This document shows positions 22,443 to 30,630 of a DNA stretch of 38,033 bases, piece by piece. The stretch's first letter is position 1; each line of letters opens with the position of its first letter. The stretch is from Bryobacterales bacterium (GTDB taxonomy: Bacteria > Acidobacteriota > Terriglobia > Bryobacterales > Bryobacteraceae): positions 1 through 38,033 of the forward strand of contig PLRJ01000118.1 of the NCBI GenBank assembly GCA_003163855.1, read 5' to 3'. Under the pieces are notes generated by a model, which had not been told where the DNA came from, searched no databases, and saw only the letters and a list, made by a program, of their open reading frames with translations. The position numbers and the translations under genes were made by a program.

Positions 22443-23792
22443 ATGCTGAACCAACAGCAACTCGCTGCGCTGCTTATCAAAGTCGCTGTCTCGGCTTCCA
22501 TCGCTAGTATCTTGATGCGTTTTGGCCGTTTTCAGCGCATGCTTTTACGCGACGAGCGTACTCTTCAGGAACGGCTGCACCTGGCGCTTATCTTTTCCCT
22601 GTTGTTCGGCGGCAGCGCCGAGGTCCGCATTCTCACCCAGGATACCTACCCCGCCATCGACCTCGCCTTTGAAGGCGCTATTGTCTCGGGCATGCTGGGC
22701 GGCTACGTCAGCGGGCTTCTCACTGGCATCTTTGCCTCGCTGCCCGACATGTTTAATGCCAAATTCATGTCGATGCCGCTGTTCGCCGCGGCCGGCGTTA
22801 TCGGCGCGCTGATGCACGACCTGGCGCCGCGCCGCGAGGACATATGGGCCTTCTCACCCTTCGTCGATCTCAATCTCTATCGCTTTGTTCGCCAGGTCTC
22901 ACGACTGAATCGCGACGCCATCCACCGTCGCGTGGTTGAACTTGCTGCCTTTAACGTCGCCTGTAACGCACTGGTGCTTGTGGCCGAAGCCCTTCGTTGG
23001 GGCATTCAACTTCTGGGCTTTCACGACCACGGCACCTTTTCCCTCTTTCAGGGTCAGCCCCATTCCTGGCGCATCTTCGCCTTGTCCGCCGTCGCGACGC
23101 TGTTTGCCGTCTCCCTTCCCATTCGCGTATGGGGCAGCTTCCGCAACGAAAAACAACTGGAAACCCAGCATGCCCGCCTCATCGAAGCGCGGCTGGCCGC
23201 CCTGACAAATCAGATCAACCCGCACTTTCTGTTCAATACTCTGAATTCCATCGCTACTCTTATCCGCATCGACCCCGAAAGCGCCCGCGGCATGATCTAC
23301 CGCCTCTCCAAAATCCTCCGCCGCCTGCTGCGCAAAACCGAAAACTTTTCTCCCCTGCGTGAAGAGATCTCGTTCATGGACGACTACCTTGCCATCGAAA
23401 TGGTCCGCTTCGGAGCAAAACTGCGCTTCGAAAAAGAGATCGATCCCCGCACCCTCGACCGCCCTATTCCCAGCATGATCCTCCAGCCCATCATCGAAAA
23501 TTCGATTAAACACGGTCTCGCGAGCAAGGTAGACGGCGGGACGGTGCGTATTCGAACATGGCTCGACGGCCCGAAACTCAACATCTGTATCGAGGACGAC
23601 GGCGTAGGCATTGAAGAATCCAAGCTCGATTCGCTTTTTGAATCCGGCATTGGCGTGAGCAATGTCAACGAACGCCTGCGTGTACTGTTTGGACCGCGCT
23701 ACCGCATGGTGATTGAAAGCCGGCCTGGGCAAGGGACACAAACGCTGATGGAGATTCCGGAGTGGGAGGATGGGGTGCTCCTACCACGTTAA
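22443..23792 (+). CDS. LytS/YehU-type sensor histidine kinase
   Basis: A 449-residue membrane kinase. Residues 1-230 contain about six hydrophobic segments, including a 5TM-like block (about 72-125) with GGYVSGLLTGIFASLPDMF. A short linker helix (EKQLETQHARLIEARLAAL) leads to the His-kinase box QINPHFLFNTLNSI with His261. The ATPase domain shows ILQPIIENSIKHGL (N box), IEDDGVGI (G1) and GIGVSNVNERL (G2). Such kinases usually pair with LytTR response regulators; none is adjacent, so the partner lies elsewhere. It diverges from ribA. The input signal is unknown. Confidence 0.9.
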   Translation: MLNQQQLAALLIKVAVSASIASILMRFGRFQRMLLRDERTLQERLHLALIFSLLFGGSAEVRILTQDTYPAIDLAFEGAIVSGMLGGYVSGLLTGIFASLPDMFNAKFMSMPLFAAAGVIGALMHDLAPRREDIWAFSPFVDLNLYRFVRQVSRLNRDAIHRRVVELAAFNVACNALVLVAEALRWGIQLLGFHDHGTFSLFQGQPHSWRIFALSAVATLFAVSLPIRVWGSFRNEKQLETQHARLIEARLAALTNQINPHFLFNTLNSIATLIRIDPESARGMIYRLSKILRRLLRKTENFSPLREEISFMDDYLAIEMVRFGAKLRFEKEIDPRTLDRPIPSMILQPIIENSIKHGLASKVDGGTVRIRTWLDGPKLNICIEDDGVGIEESKLDSLFESGIGVSNVNERLRVLFGPRYRMVIESRPGQGTQTLMEIPEWEDGVLLPR

Positions 23793-23821
23793 GAGGCTTT
23801 CCCTACCCGACAAACACTCAC

Positions 23822-24415
23822 ATGAACACTTGTTTCGAAGAGATCATTGCGAAGGTCGAGCCCATCGCCGATAGATCCTACGGTCTAAAGTATCGGTGCG
23901 CGTTGACGCTCAAAGACGGCACCTTCCTTCCATGCGCTGTCCTATTATCGAAGTCACGCCTCGTGGAACTCGCGAAGCGCCGCATCAAAGAGGAAATGAG
24001 AGGGAAAGGCAGTCTTAGTGCGCCAGACCCATATGGACGGATCGTGTCGACGTTTGTTTCCAGTGCAAATAACATTGCCGATTACTCAGTTCGGTCGGCG
24101 TCCGAGTCAAAATACGCGCCACCACTCTCGCTACTTAGCCAAATCCACGGCGAAACTTTCATGGCGTGGACCGGGTGGGTCTTTCGAATGAAGGACGGTG
24201 CACTATTCAGCTACGGATCGCCGTTCAACATGGAGTTTCTCCAACTGCCAGAGGAATATGATTTCAAAGATGTCGCGGAAGTAATCAACCACAGTTACGT
24301 TGATAAGAACGGCTTAGTGTCATCACTGCGCTCTGGCCCTGCGCCGGTGGGCTACGTCGATTCGGTGCTCCGAGAGAGAATATTCTTCACATGTGCAGTC
24401 GACGGCATCATCTAG
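23822..24415 (+). CDS. Hypothetical protein
   Basis: A 197-residue protein with an ATG at 23822. The frame extends upstream into the kinase tail, but no better start exists. No family is recognised. It is soluble, with mixed alpha and beta pattern: CALTLKDGTFLPCAVLLSKS near the start and GETFMAWTGWVFRMKDGALF in the middle look like beta-hairpins. Base composition is clearly lower in G+C than the kinase gene and the tol genes, which suggests recent acquisition. It lies between the kinase gene and a TacAT-type pair, so it may belong to the same accessory block. Confidence 0.6.
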   Translation: MNTCFEEIIAKVEPIADRSYGLKYRCALTLKDGTFLPCAVLLSKSRLVELAKRRIKEEMRGKGSLSAPDPYGRIVSTFVSSANNIADYSVRSASESKYAPPLSLLSQIHGETFMAWTGWVFRMKDGALFSYGSPFNMEFLQLPEEYDFKDVAEVINHSYVDKNGLVSSLRSGPAPVGYVDSVLRERIFFTCAVDGII

Positions 24416-24433
24416 CCCTCTAAGCTCTTGCTC

Positions 24434-24970
24434 CTACTGCTGCAAAAGCCCGTCCAGCAAAGCACTAATGGTTTCCATGCGCATGAAAAGCCGCATTGGG
24501 GTATCCGGAAAAGGAGCGAAGAACCCAAACTTGCGATAGAACCCGTGGGCCTTGTCGTTTTTCGCCTCTACGACGAGACCTGTCGACGCGGCGACGGCGC
24601 GGCTACCCTCGAGCGATTTTTTCATGGCGTCGAGCAAGAGGATCTGGCCGATTCCCTTTCCCTGAAACTTACCGTCAACCGCCAACCTTCCCAGCAGTGT
24701 CGCGCCAATCACGTTATAGCGCGGAAGCCCAAGCTGTTTTATCTGCTCTTGCGCAAGATCATCGGAGCGTATACCGTAAGACGAAAGGGTGTAGTAGCCG
24801 GCAATCTGGTCATCGGCAACCAGCACGAATGGCAGCGCGGCTCCGGAATCCAGGTCTTGACGAGCTTGCTGTTTGAGGTAACGGTCGAGCGCTTCCTCAC
24901 CGCATGAAAAGGCCTCCCGAAGCCTCTTGTGACGGTTCGCCAGCGGCTCAATCGTAAAAGTCGGGAAAAT
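24434..24970 (-). CDS. TacT-like GNAT toxin with no conventional start codon
   Basis: A continuous frame gives a full-length GNAT toxin of about 178 residues: FTIEPLANRHKRLREAFSCG, then EEALDRYLKQQARQDLDSGA, LLGRLAVDGKFQGKGIGQIL (acetyl-CoA loop) and GFYRKFGFFAPFPDTPMRLF. It lies downstream of a DUF1778 antitoxin, as in TacAT pairs. No ATG, GTG or TTG exists in frame between the antitoxin stop and the conserved N-terminal block. ATT at 24970-24968, just after the antitoxin stop, sits where the start is expected. A GTG at 24826 would remove about 48 conserved residues. The toxin is either started at ATT or silenced by a start-codon mutation. Confidence 0.75.
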   Translation of the reverse strand: MFPTFTIEPLANRHKRLREAFSCGEEALDRYLKQQARQDLDSGAALPFVLVADDQIAGYYTLSSYGIRSDDLAQEQIKQLGLPRYNVIGATLLGRLAVDGKFQGKGIGQILLLDAMKKSLEGSRAVAASTGLVVEAKNDKAHGFYRKFGFFAPFPDTPMRLFMRMETISALLDGLLQQ

Positions 24971-24974
24971 TAGA

Positions 24975-25313
24975 CTAACTCGCGGGGAACAATTGCGCGT
25001 ATCGCTTGGCTGCTTCGCGCAATTTGCTATTGGGCGCGGCCGGAGCAGCTAAAAGCGCTTGCACGAACGCCATTCTGTCGCGCCGGGTCAGTTCCATGAA
25101 CTCGGCTTCCTTCAAGATGCGCTCGGCAGCCGCATCGGCGCTACTTACAACGAATTCGGTCATAGTAGTGCCCCGTATACTTGCAGCGCGCTTCCAGAGA
25201 GATTTCTTCTTGCGACTCACGCGCGCGGCAAAACGGGTGCTTTCCCGCGACGACTGATCCGAAGCTGGCAAAATTGAAGCCCCCTTGTTGTAATTGTACG
25301 CCAATTGTGCCAA
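24975..25313 (-). CDS. TacA/DUF1778-type antitoxin
   Basis: A 112-residue frame containing a DUF1778 antitoxin. RFAARVSRKKKSLWKRAASI is the basic RHH strand and first helix, followed by RGTTMTEFVVSSADAAAERI and a toxin-binding tail ending AAPNSKLREAAKRYAQLFPA. Family members usually start close to the RFAARVS strand, but no ATG or GTG lies just before it. The TTG at 25313 adds about 30 residues, and a GTG inside the strand would cut it. The real start is therefore uncertain. It is paired with the GNAT frame four bases downstream. Confidence 0.7.
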   Translation of the reverse strand: MAQLAYNYNKGASILPASDQSSRESTRFAARVSRKKKSLWKRAASIRGTTMTEFVVSSADAAAERILKEAEFMELTRRDRMAFVQALLAAPAAPNSKLREAAKRYAQLFPAS

Positions 25314-25536
25314 CGTCTCAAACCCATAACGTCAGATCAAAGCAGAACGTCGCGCCAAAGATCACTTGAGCCGCTTGCCGCCCGATGCTCGCTTTCCCGC
25401 GCGATCGACAAGCCTGACCTGCTCCCGCGCAACTGTCGAATATATAAATCCGATCGCTTAAGTCCTCGCGGTCAATCCACATGTCGCACAGAGGCTGATC
25501 CACTGTTTTCGCCTTCTTCTCACCGGCGCTTCCCGC

Positions 25537-28500
25537 CTACGGCGTCAAGGTCGTAAAGCTATAAGTGGTCGAATAACCCGTCGCCCCATTGCTCCCCGTA
25601 CTTTGCGCTACGAAGTAGTAAGTTGTCCCTGGGCTCAAGCCGGTCAACACAACGCCGTGGCTGCTGACCAGGGCGCTTTGCAGCGGAGTTAGTTGTCCCA
25701 GCGCCGCTGTCGTTCCATAAGCCAGTTGCGTGTTCGAGGGAAAGCTGGTGGACCACGAAATCGTAACTCCCGAGTCACTTACCCCCCAGAAGTTGACATA
25801 CCCGATAGACGGCGGCGTGGCGCTGGTCGACGCAGTAGTGGTGAAAGTGCCGTTGGGCGAAGTGCTGCTCACTCCTGCCGAGTTCGCCGAAACCACAGCA
25901 AAGTTGTAAGTGGCTCCAGTAGCAAGGCCCGTGATAGTCACTGAATGGCTTGTCACGTAACTGCTATCCGGTCCCGTTTCCGATCCGTAAGCAGTGGTTG
26001 CGCCATAAGTGACGGCCGAGTTCGAGGCTTGGTCGGTCGTCCAGGTCACGGTGGCGGAGGTTGCCGTGACGCCGCTAACCACCACGCTCGAGATCACCGG
26101 CGCGGCCGGCGCGCCACTTTGGCCGCCAGTGGTGGTGAAACTGAAGACGGTTGATTCGCCGGTGCTTCCGCTGGCCGAAGTGGACATCGCGCGGAAGTAG
26201 TAAGTGGTGCCCGCGTTCAGGCCGGTCAGTACCACACCGTGGTTGTTGCTAACGGCGCTTTGCACCGGGCTGGTCTGGCCCAGCGCATTAGTAGTTCCGT
26301 AGGCGACATACGTGGTGGACGGGATGTCGGTAGACCACGAGATTGTGACGCCCGAGTTGCTCACACCCCAGAAGTTCACGTAACTGATATTCGGAGCAGG
26401 TCCGCTCGGGACGAAGTTCGTCACAACGATGATCTGTCCCACCGTGGGCGCCGCAGCATAAACGCTGTTGCCCGCCTGTGACGCAACTACCCCGCAGTTG
26501 CCGGTATTCAGAAACGTAACTACGTTGCCCGAAACGCTGCAGTTTCCATTCGGGACAACACTAAAACTCACAGCCAGCCCCGAACTCGCCGTCGCGCTCA
26601 CGGTCAGCGAAGTACCCACCGCTTGTGAAGGAATCGCTCCGAAGCTGATACTCTGCGCTTCGCCGCTAACCGCAAAGCTCTGTGTTAGATTCGCCGCCGC
26701 CGCGTAACTGCCATTCCCCGCTTGCGAAGCAACAATAGTGCAAGTTCCTGTGGCGAGCAACGTAGCCGTCGTCCCCGTTACTGTGCAAACACTCATCGTT
26801 GACGAAGCGTAGATAACGGGCAAACCGGAACTCGCCGTCGCGCTTAAGCTCAGCGGCGTCCCCACTGTCTGCGTCGCAATCGTTCCAAACGTAATCGTCT
26901 GCGCCGAAAGACTCCCGACATTGAAGCTCTGTGTCACCGGCGTAGCCGCGTGATAGCTGCCGTTCCCAGCCTGTGACGCTGTAAGGGTGCAAGTGCCGGA
27001 AGCGACCAACGAAGCCGTTGTCCCGGAAACCGTACAAACCCCCGTTGTCGAAGACGCAAAGCTCACCGGCAAAGCCGATGTCGCGGTCGCCACCAGCGTC
27101 AGCGTACCTCCTGCAGCCTGCGCCGGGATCGCTGGAAATGTGATGGTCTGCCCCGAAGCTTGGCTGTTCACTACAATGATCTGACCCACGGTAGGCGCCG
27201 CCGCGTAGTTGGCGCCGTTCCCGGCCTGGCTGGCAACAATGCCGCAATTGCCGGTATTCAGGAATGTCACCACGCTCCCACTGACGCTGCAGTTGCCGTT
27301 CGGAACCGCCGTATAACTTACCGGCAGCCCTGAACTTGCCGTCGCCGTCAGCGTCAAGCTTTGCCCCACTGCTTGCGGCGGAATCGCGTTGAACGTAATC
27401 AACTGCGTCGCCACCTGCAGCGAAATCGTCGTGGACGCCGCCGGCGTTCCACCCGCGCCGGTAGCGGTAATCGTGACGGTGGCGCTCCCTAAAGCCGCAT
27501 TAGAGCCAGCCGTCAGCGTCAACGGATAGCTGTAATTCGATCCTCCTCCAATCGACACAGTCACGCCGGTGGGTAATCCAGTAACGGAAAGATTCACCTT
27601 CCCGCTGAACCCATAGAGCGGGGTAACCCCAAGCGTGACAGTCACGCTCTGGCCCGCCGCCATGCTCACCGTGTTCGGAGAAGCGCTCAACGAAAGGCTT
27701 GGCGAAGGCGCCGTCGCCCCGAGTTGATACGTCGTTGTTGCAGACTCATTACCCTTGCCGTCCACAGCCGTAACCACGTAGTAATAGGCAGTCCCGGGCG
27801 TGGCCGTCGCATCCTGCCCACTCTGCTCGTAGTTGCTTGATCCCAGGCTTGTCGTATTCGCTATGCTCGCTACTGTCACATACGGGCCGCCTGAAACTGC
27901 CGACCGCTTCAGGTTGTAACTCGCCGCCCCATTCGCACTCATCCACTGGAAATAATTGCCCGCGCCGCTTCCACTGGCATTCTGGAATCCGGCAGGCGAA
28001 TCAATCGGCGTCGTCACCGTGACCGAACTCCCCGCGCTGGCGCCATACTGGTTCACCGCCTGCACGGTGTACGTCACAGTCGAATTACCAAAATAAATCT
28101 TCTTGTCCGTGTACGTAGTTCCCACCACGCCCACCGCCATCACGCGCCCGTTCTGGTAGACGTTATAAGTGGACGCAATCGGCGATACCTGCCAGATCAG
28201 TGTCACCGTGTAAGGGTCCACCGCTGTCGCTGTCACTCCCGTCGGAGACGCCGGCGCCTGTCCCGATGACGAAGCCGTCACCTGCAAGTAATCGATCTCA
28301 GGCGCAGCCGAACCAACAACCCCTATCTGCACGACGTTGTTCCCCACCTGCAACGGCGCTGAGAAAGTAATCGTGCTCCAGCTTGAATTATTCGCCGTGG
28401 CGGGAAACGCAAGCGCGTTTTGTGCCACGCCATTGACCGTCAGCGACATCGTCTGAGTCGATCCGGTGCCATTCGAATAGCGCAGAGTCATCGGGTAGTT

Positions 28501-29667
28501 GCCTGCCGTCACTGCCCCTACGTGCGAAAAGCTCAGCTGACCGGGAGTCTTTATATGGTTGGCGTTGAAATCCACCGCACCCACTCCGCTGAAACCCTCA
28601 TACGCCGTTGTCCAATCCGCTGTATCGTTCACACCCAGCACGCCGTCCGCTTGTTCCGCTTCATAAAAATTCGGCGAAGTTGGATAGCCGTTGCCGGTGA
28701 TGTTGGCGATGCTCGACTCATAAAAATAGCCGATGTCCCCTCCATCTCCGTAGCCCCAGTAACCATTCAGATGGCCGTTCCCGTCCAATGTGTCTGGAAT
28801 GTTGAATCCGTATCCGCCGTTATAGCTGCCCTCGTTCGTCAGCAAATTCAAGCCCGCTGCGTCAATCTGAATGCCGTCGTTCGTGTTGAAGTCGGTGCGC
28901 GTACTCGCCATAGTGACGTTCACGTTTCCCTGGCTGAGAATCCCGTATCCATTATTCCCCGTAAACTCCGATTTCGTAATCGTCGTGTTCGCACCGCCGA
29001 AATCGATATGTAAACCATCACCTGTATGCGCGTCGTTAAAGCGCGAATGCGTGATCGTCACGTTGTCGCACGAAACCAGATAGGCGTTATGCGCAAAGCC
29101 CGCTACCGTATTGTTATCGTGCATGTAAACGTTCGAAATATACAGCCCATTCACCGTTCCCATGAACAAGCCCAGCCTGAAATTTCGGATCTCCAGGTTG
29201 CTCAGCGTCACATTCACCTCGGCCGTTGAGGTCGAGTACATGTTGACACCCGTGCTGTTGTAGGGATTGCTATTACCGCCGCAACATAGCAAAAATGCTC
29301 CCCGCGGAATGCCGCCGTCCATCACCAGGTTCTCGATGGTCATATTGACGCCGCTATATGACGTGAAAGCCGCAATGCCGTTCGGAGATGAGGGCAACTG
29401 AAGAATCGTCGATGACCCAGCGCCGCTAATCGTCATGTTATTGCTCATGACAATCGACTGGTTCAGATAGTAGGTACCGGCCGGAATATTGATGGTCACC
29501 TGTGTGCCCGATTGCGCGTAAGACGATGCAATCGCCGCAATCTGGGCACCCGTCCCGCCGTTTGCCGGGGTAGCGATGTTGACCACATTTTGCGCCTTTG
29601 CCGTCAAGCCAGTAAACAACAACAAAAGCACGCACTTTGAACGAACGAAGGGCGAAGAAGGTGTCAT
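25537..29667 (-). CDS. Large secreted modular beta-helix protein with CBM, Ig-like and FN3 domains
   Basis: A 1376-residue exported protein with a signal peptide (1-25). Residues about 28-330 form a right-handed parallel beta-helix, with Asn-rich turns such as MSNNMTISGAGSSTI and FTGNNGYGILSQGNVN, as in pectate lyase-like or polysaccharide-binding proteins. About 331-465 resembles a CBM35/CBM6 module (YEAEQADGVLGVNDTADW start, IDYLQV end). Two FN3-like domains follow (about 473-553, 555-650), then an Ig-like domain (655-752). Four repeats of about 78 residues (756-833, 840-917, 923-1000, 1005-1082) each carry a Cys pair. Three FN3 domains close the protein (1091-1180, 1188-1278, 1286-1374). 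No catalytic triad can be named. It probably binds or trims a polysaccharide outside the cell. Confidence 0.85.
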   Translation of the reverse strand: MTPSSPFVRSKCVLLLLFTGLTAKAQNVVNIATPANGGTGAQIAAIASSYAQSGTQVTINIPAGTYYLNQSIVMSNNMTISGAGSSTILQLPSSPNGIAAFTSYSGVNMTIENLVMDGGIPRGAFLLCCGGNSNPYNSTGVNMYSTSTAEVNVTLSNLEIRNFRLGLFMGTVNGLYISNVYMHDNNTVAGFAHNAYLVSCDNVTITHSRFNDAHTGDGLHIDFGGANTTITKSEFTGNNGYGILSQGNVNVTMASTRTDFNTNDGIQIDAAGLNLLTNEGSYNGGYGFNIPDTLDGNGHLNGYWGYGDGGDIGYFYESSIANITGNGYPTSPNFYEAEQADGVLGVNDTADWTTAYEGFSGVGAVDFNANHIKTPGQLSFSHVGAVTAGNYPMTLRYSNGTGSTQTMSLTVNGVAQNALAFPATANNSSWSTITFSAPLQVGNNVVQIGVVGSAAPEIDYLQVTASSSGQAPASPTGVTATAVDPYTVTLIWQVSPIASTYNVYQNGRVMAVGVVGTTYTDKKIYFGNSTVTYTVQAVNQYGASAGSSVTVTTPIDSPAGFQNASGSGAGNYFQWMSANGAASYNLKRSAVSGGPYVTVASIANTTSLGSSNYEQSGQDATATPGTAYYYVVTAVDGKGNESATTTYQLGATAPSPSLSLSASPNTVSMAAGQSVTVTLGVTPLYGFSGKVNLSVTGLPTGVTVSIGGGSNYSYPLTLTAGSNAALGSATVTITATGAGGTPAASTTISLQVATQLITFNAIPPQAVGQSLTLTATASSGLPVSYTAVPNGNCSVSGSVVTFLNTGNCGIVASQAGNGANYAAAPTVGQIIVVNSQASGQTITFPAIPAQAAGGTLTLVATATSALPVSFASSTTGVCTVSGTTASLVASGTCTLTASQAGNGSYHAATPVTQSFNVGSLSAQTITFGTIATQTVGTPLSLSATASSGLPVIYASSTMSVCTVTGTTATLLATGTCTIVASQAGNGSYAAAANLTQSFAVSGEAQSISFGAIPSQAVGTSLTVSATASSGLAVSFSVVPNGNCSVSGNVVTFLNTGNCGVVASQAGNSVYAAAPTVGQIIVVTNFVPSGPAPNISYVNFWGVSNSGVTISWSTDIPSTTYVAYGTTNALGQTSPVQSAVSNNHGVVLTGLNAGTTYYFRAMSTSASGSTGESTVFSFTTTGGQSGAPAAPVISSVVVSGVTATSATVTWTTDQASNSAVTYGATTAYGSETGPDSSYVTSHSVTITGLATGATYNFAVVSANSAGVSSTSPNGTFTTTASTSATPPSIGYVNFWGVSDSGVTISWSTSFPSNTQLAYGTTAALGQLTPLQSALVSSHGVVLTGLSPGTTYYFVAQSTGSNGATGYSTTYSFTTLTP
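25546..26397 (-). repeat. Near-identical terminal FN3 modules
   Basis: The codons for residues 1091-1180 (26397-26128) and 1286-1374 (25812-25546) of the large secreted protein encode almost the same domain. Both contain YVNFWGVS, then SGVTISWST and THGVVLTGL-like and GTTYYF blocks. A less similar FN3 module lies between them. This points to recent internal duplication or conversion. Confidence 0.75.
26422..27402 (-). repeat. Four tandem Cys-containing Ig-like repeats inside the secreted protein
   Basis: Four direct repeats of about 235-250 bp. Each encodes ITF-x-x-IP/IATQ, then TLTATASSGLPV, a Cys-x(3)-G block, GTC/GNC and ASQAGNG. Repeats 1 and 4 share NGNCSVSG and TFLNTGNCG. Repeats 2 and 3 share VCTV and SGTC-type segments. 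The two types alternate in an A-B-B-A order. Protein-coding, not a CRISPR. Confidence 0.8.
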
Positions 29668-30030
29668 AGAAGGGTGGGCAATGGTCAGTGTATTGCGGGC
29701 GCAGAAAGAGGATTACACGAAAACTACCAGTTGTCAGCTTAGTTTTGTCTGCGAAGTGTAAGCTCCAGTACTTTTTCCTACCTTGTCTTTACGGATCAAT
29801 CTGCCGTCCGGTGAGGTGCAGGAGCATACCGAGTTCGACGGCAAGCTTGATCGCGCTACCGACAAGATGGAAGGGGCGTGCTAAGCAACGAGAACTGCGC
29901 CTGGAACTTTTTATCCGGAGGCTAGGTGCTGCTCGCGTTCGGATGAAGCAAGATCAGTAATGAGCACTCTCCTGATAACGCCTCCATAAAGTTACCGATC
30001 GCGATAAATATCTCACCAACCTTGTAAGTG

Positions 30031-30051
30031 AGTAACTGGGCAATAGTTACT
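30031..30051. promoter_or_regulatory. Inverted repeat AGTAACT/AGTTACT
   Basis: AGTAACT (30031-30037) and AGTTACT (30045-30051) form a perfect 7-bp dyad around GGGCAAT. Flanking GTAAG (30024-30028) and CTTAC (30050-30054) are also complementary. It looks like an operator or a short hairpin in AT-richer DNA; there is no T-tract. Confidence 0.3.
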
Positions 30052-30468
30052 TACAGTAAGATGCATAACATCGTTAACAAAGGCTTCAGTGCATCTGCCG
30101 GATATGACAACGGTCATCAACTCTACTTTGACGCCGCGTGGTGGTTCCGGCTATTCGGCTCATGACATAGCGCCAGCCAACCTTCCGGCTTTGGCAGTGA
30201 CCTTTTTCCCGCTTTAGCCGTTTGCTCGCGATCTCAAGCGGGCCGGTGACAGGAAGACCGCGACCGCAAAATCGTCTCAAATGTAATAAAGCTTACAGTC
30301 GGGACGCTTCGGACGCCGTCAGGATAGTCACGGTGTGGCTCCAAGCCCTGAAACTCCTCGAATTCCTCGCCGTACGACAAGGTTCGCAGCGTTCTTGGTT
30401 CTACTTACCCGTATTTCTACTTTGCCTGGATACTCGGATGATGTTACACTTCACGAATACGACATATT

Positions 30469-30511
30469 CCTCTAAGGTGTCTGTAGTAGACAGACCACTT
30501 AGCCTTAGAGG
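30469..30511 (+). ncRNA. Candidate structured RNA element before the receptor gene
   Basis: A two-tier hairpin. The outer stem is CCTCTAAGG (30469-30477) with CCTTAGAGG (30503-30511), nine perfect pairs. The inner stem is GTCTGT (30479-30484) with ACAGAC (30490-30495) and loop AGTAG. A one-base versus seven-base internal bulge (T; CACTTAG) separates them. It ends 119 bases upstream of the receptor ATG. No known riboswitch class is recognised. It could be a leader RNA or a protein-binding dyad. Confidence 0.4.
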
Positions 30512-30556
30512 TTATAGCTGCCCGTCAAGCTCCGGCTCCCTGTTTGAACCATGTCA

Positions 30557-30569
30557 GAGTCTCAGACTC
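30557..30569. promoter_or_regulatory. Compact palindrome GAGTCT-C-AGACTC
   Basis: A perfect 6-bp dyad with a one-base centre, 61 bases upstream of the receptor ATG, in the position of an operator. No promoter boxes could be placed with confidence around it. Confidence 0.3.
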
Positions 30570-30630
30570 CCACCCGCGCTAACGCGTGCAGGTTGATTGT
30601 CTAGGTTTTACTCGCGAAAGGGGTTTTTGA

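Larger units (their letters stand above)
29668..30630. other. Gene-free stretch of about 960 bp upstream of the TonB-dependent receptor
   Basis: No frame here has convincing coding character; short frames at 29776-29960 and 30086-30280 lack conserved features, ribosome-binding sites or sensible composition. G+C is lower than in the neighbouring genes. The notable content is a set of inverted repeats (30031-30051, 30469-30511, 30557-30569, described separately) and a GAAAGGGG ribosome-binding site just before 30631. It may be a long regulated leader, a worn-out gene, or hold a small RNA. Confidence 0.5.

Noticed and set aside
22365..22460. A longer RibA starting at 22460
   Set aside because: It would overlap the divergent kinase start. 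The TTG at 22364 has a ribosome-binding site and gives the usual enzyme length.
22899..23741. A 280-codon minus-strand frame inside the kinase gene
   Set aside because: The opposite strand encodes a complete LytS-type kinase; the antisense product has no recognisable feature.
26422..27402. Tandem repeats that could be mistaken for a CRISPR or minisatellite
   Set aside because: They keep one reading frame and encode four related protein domains of about 78 residues; unit length and divergence do not fit a CRISPR.
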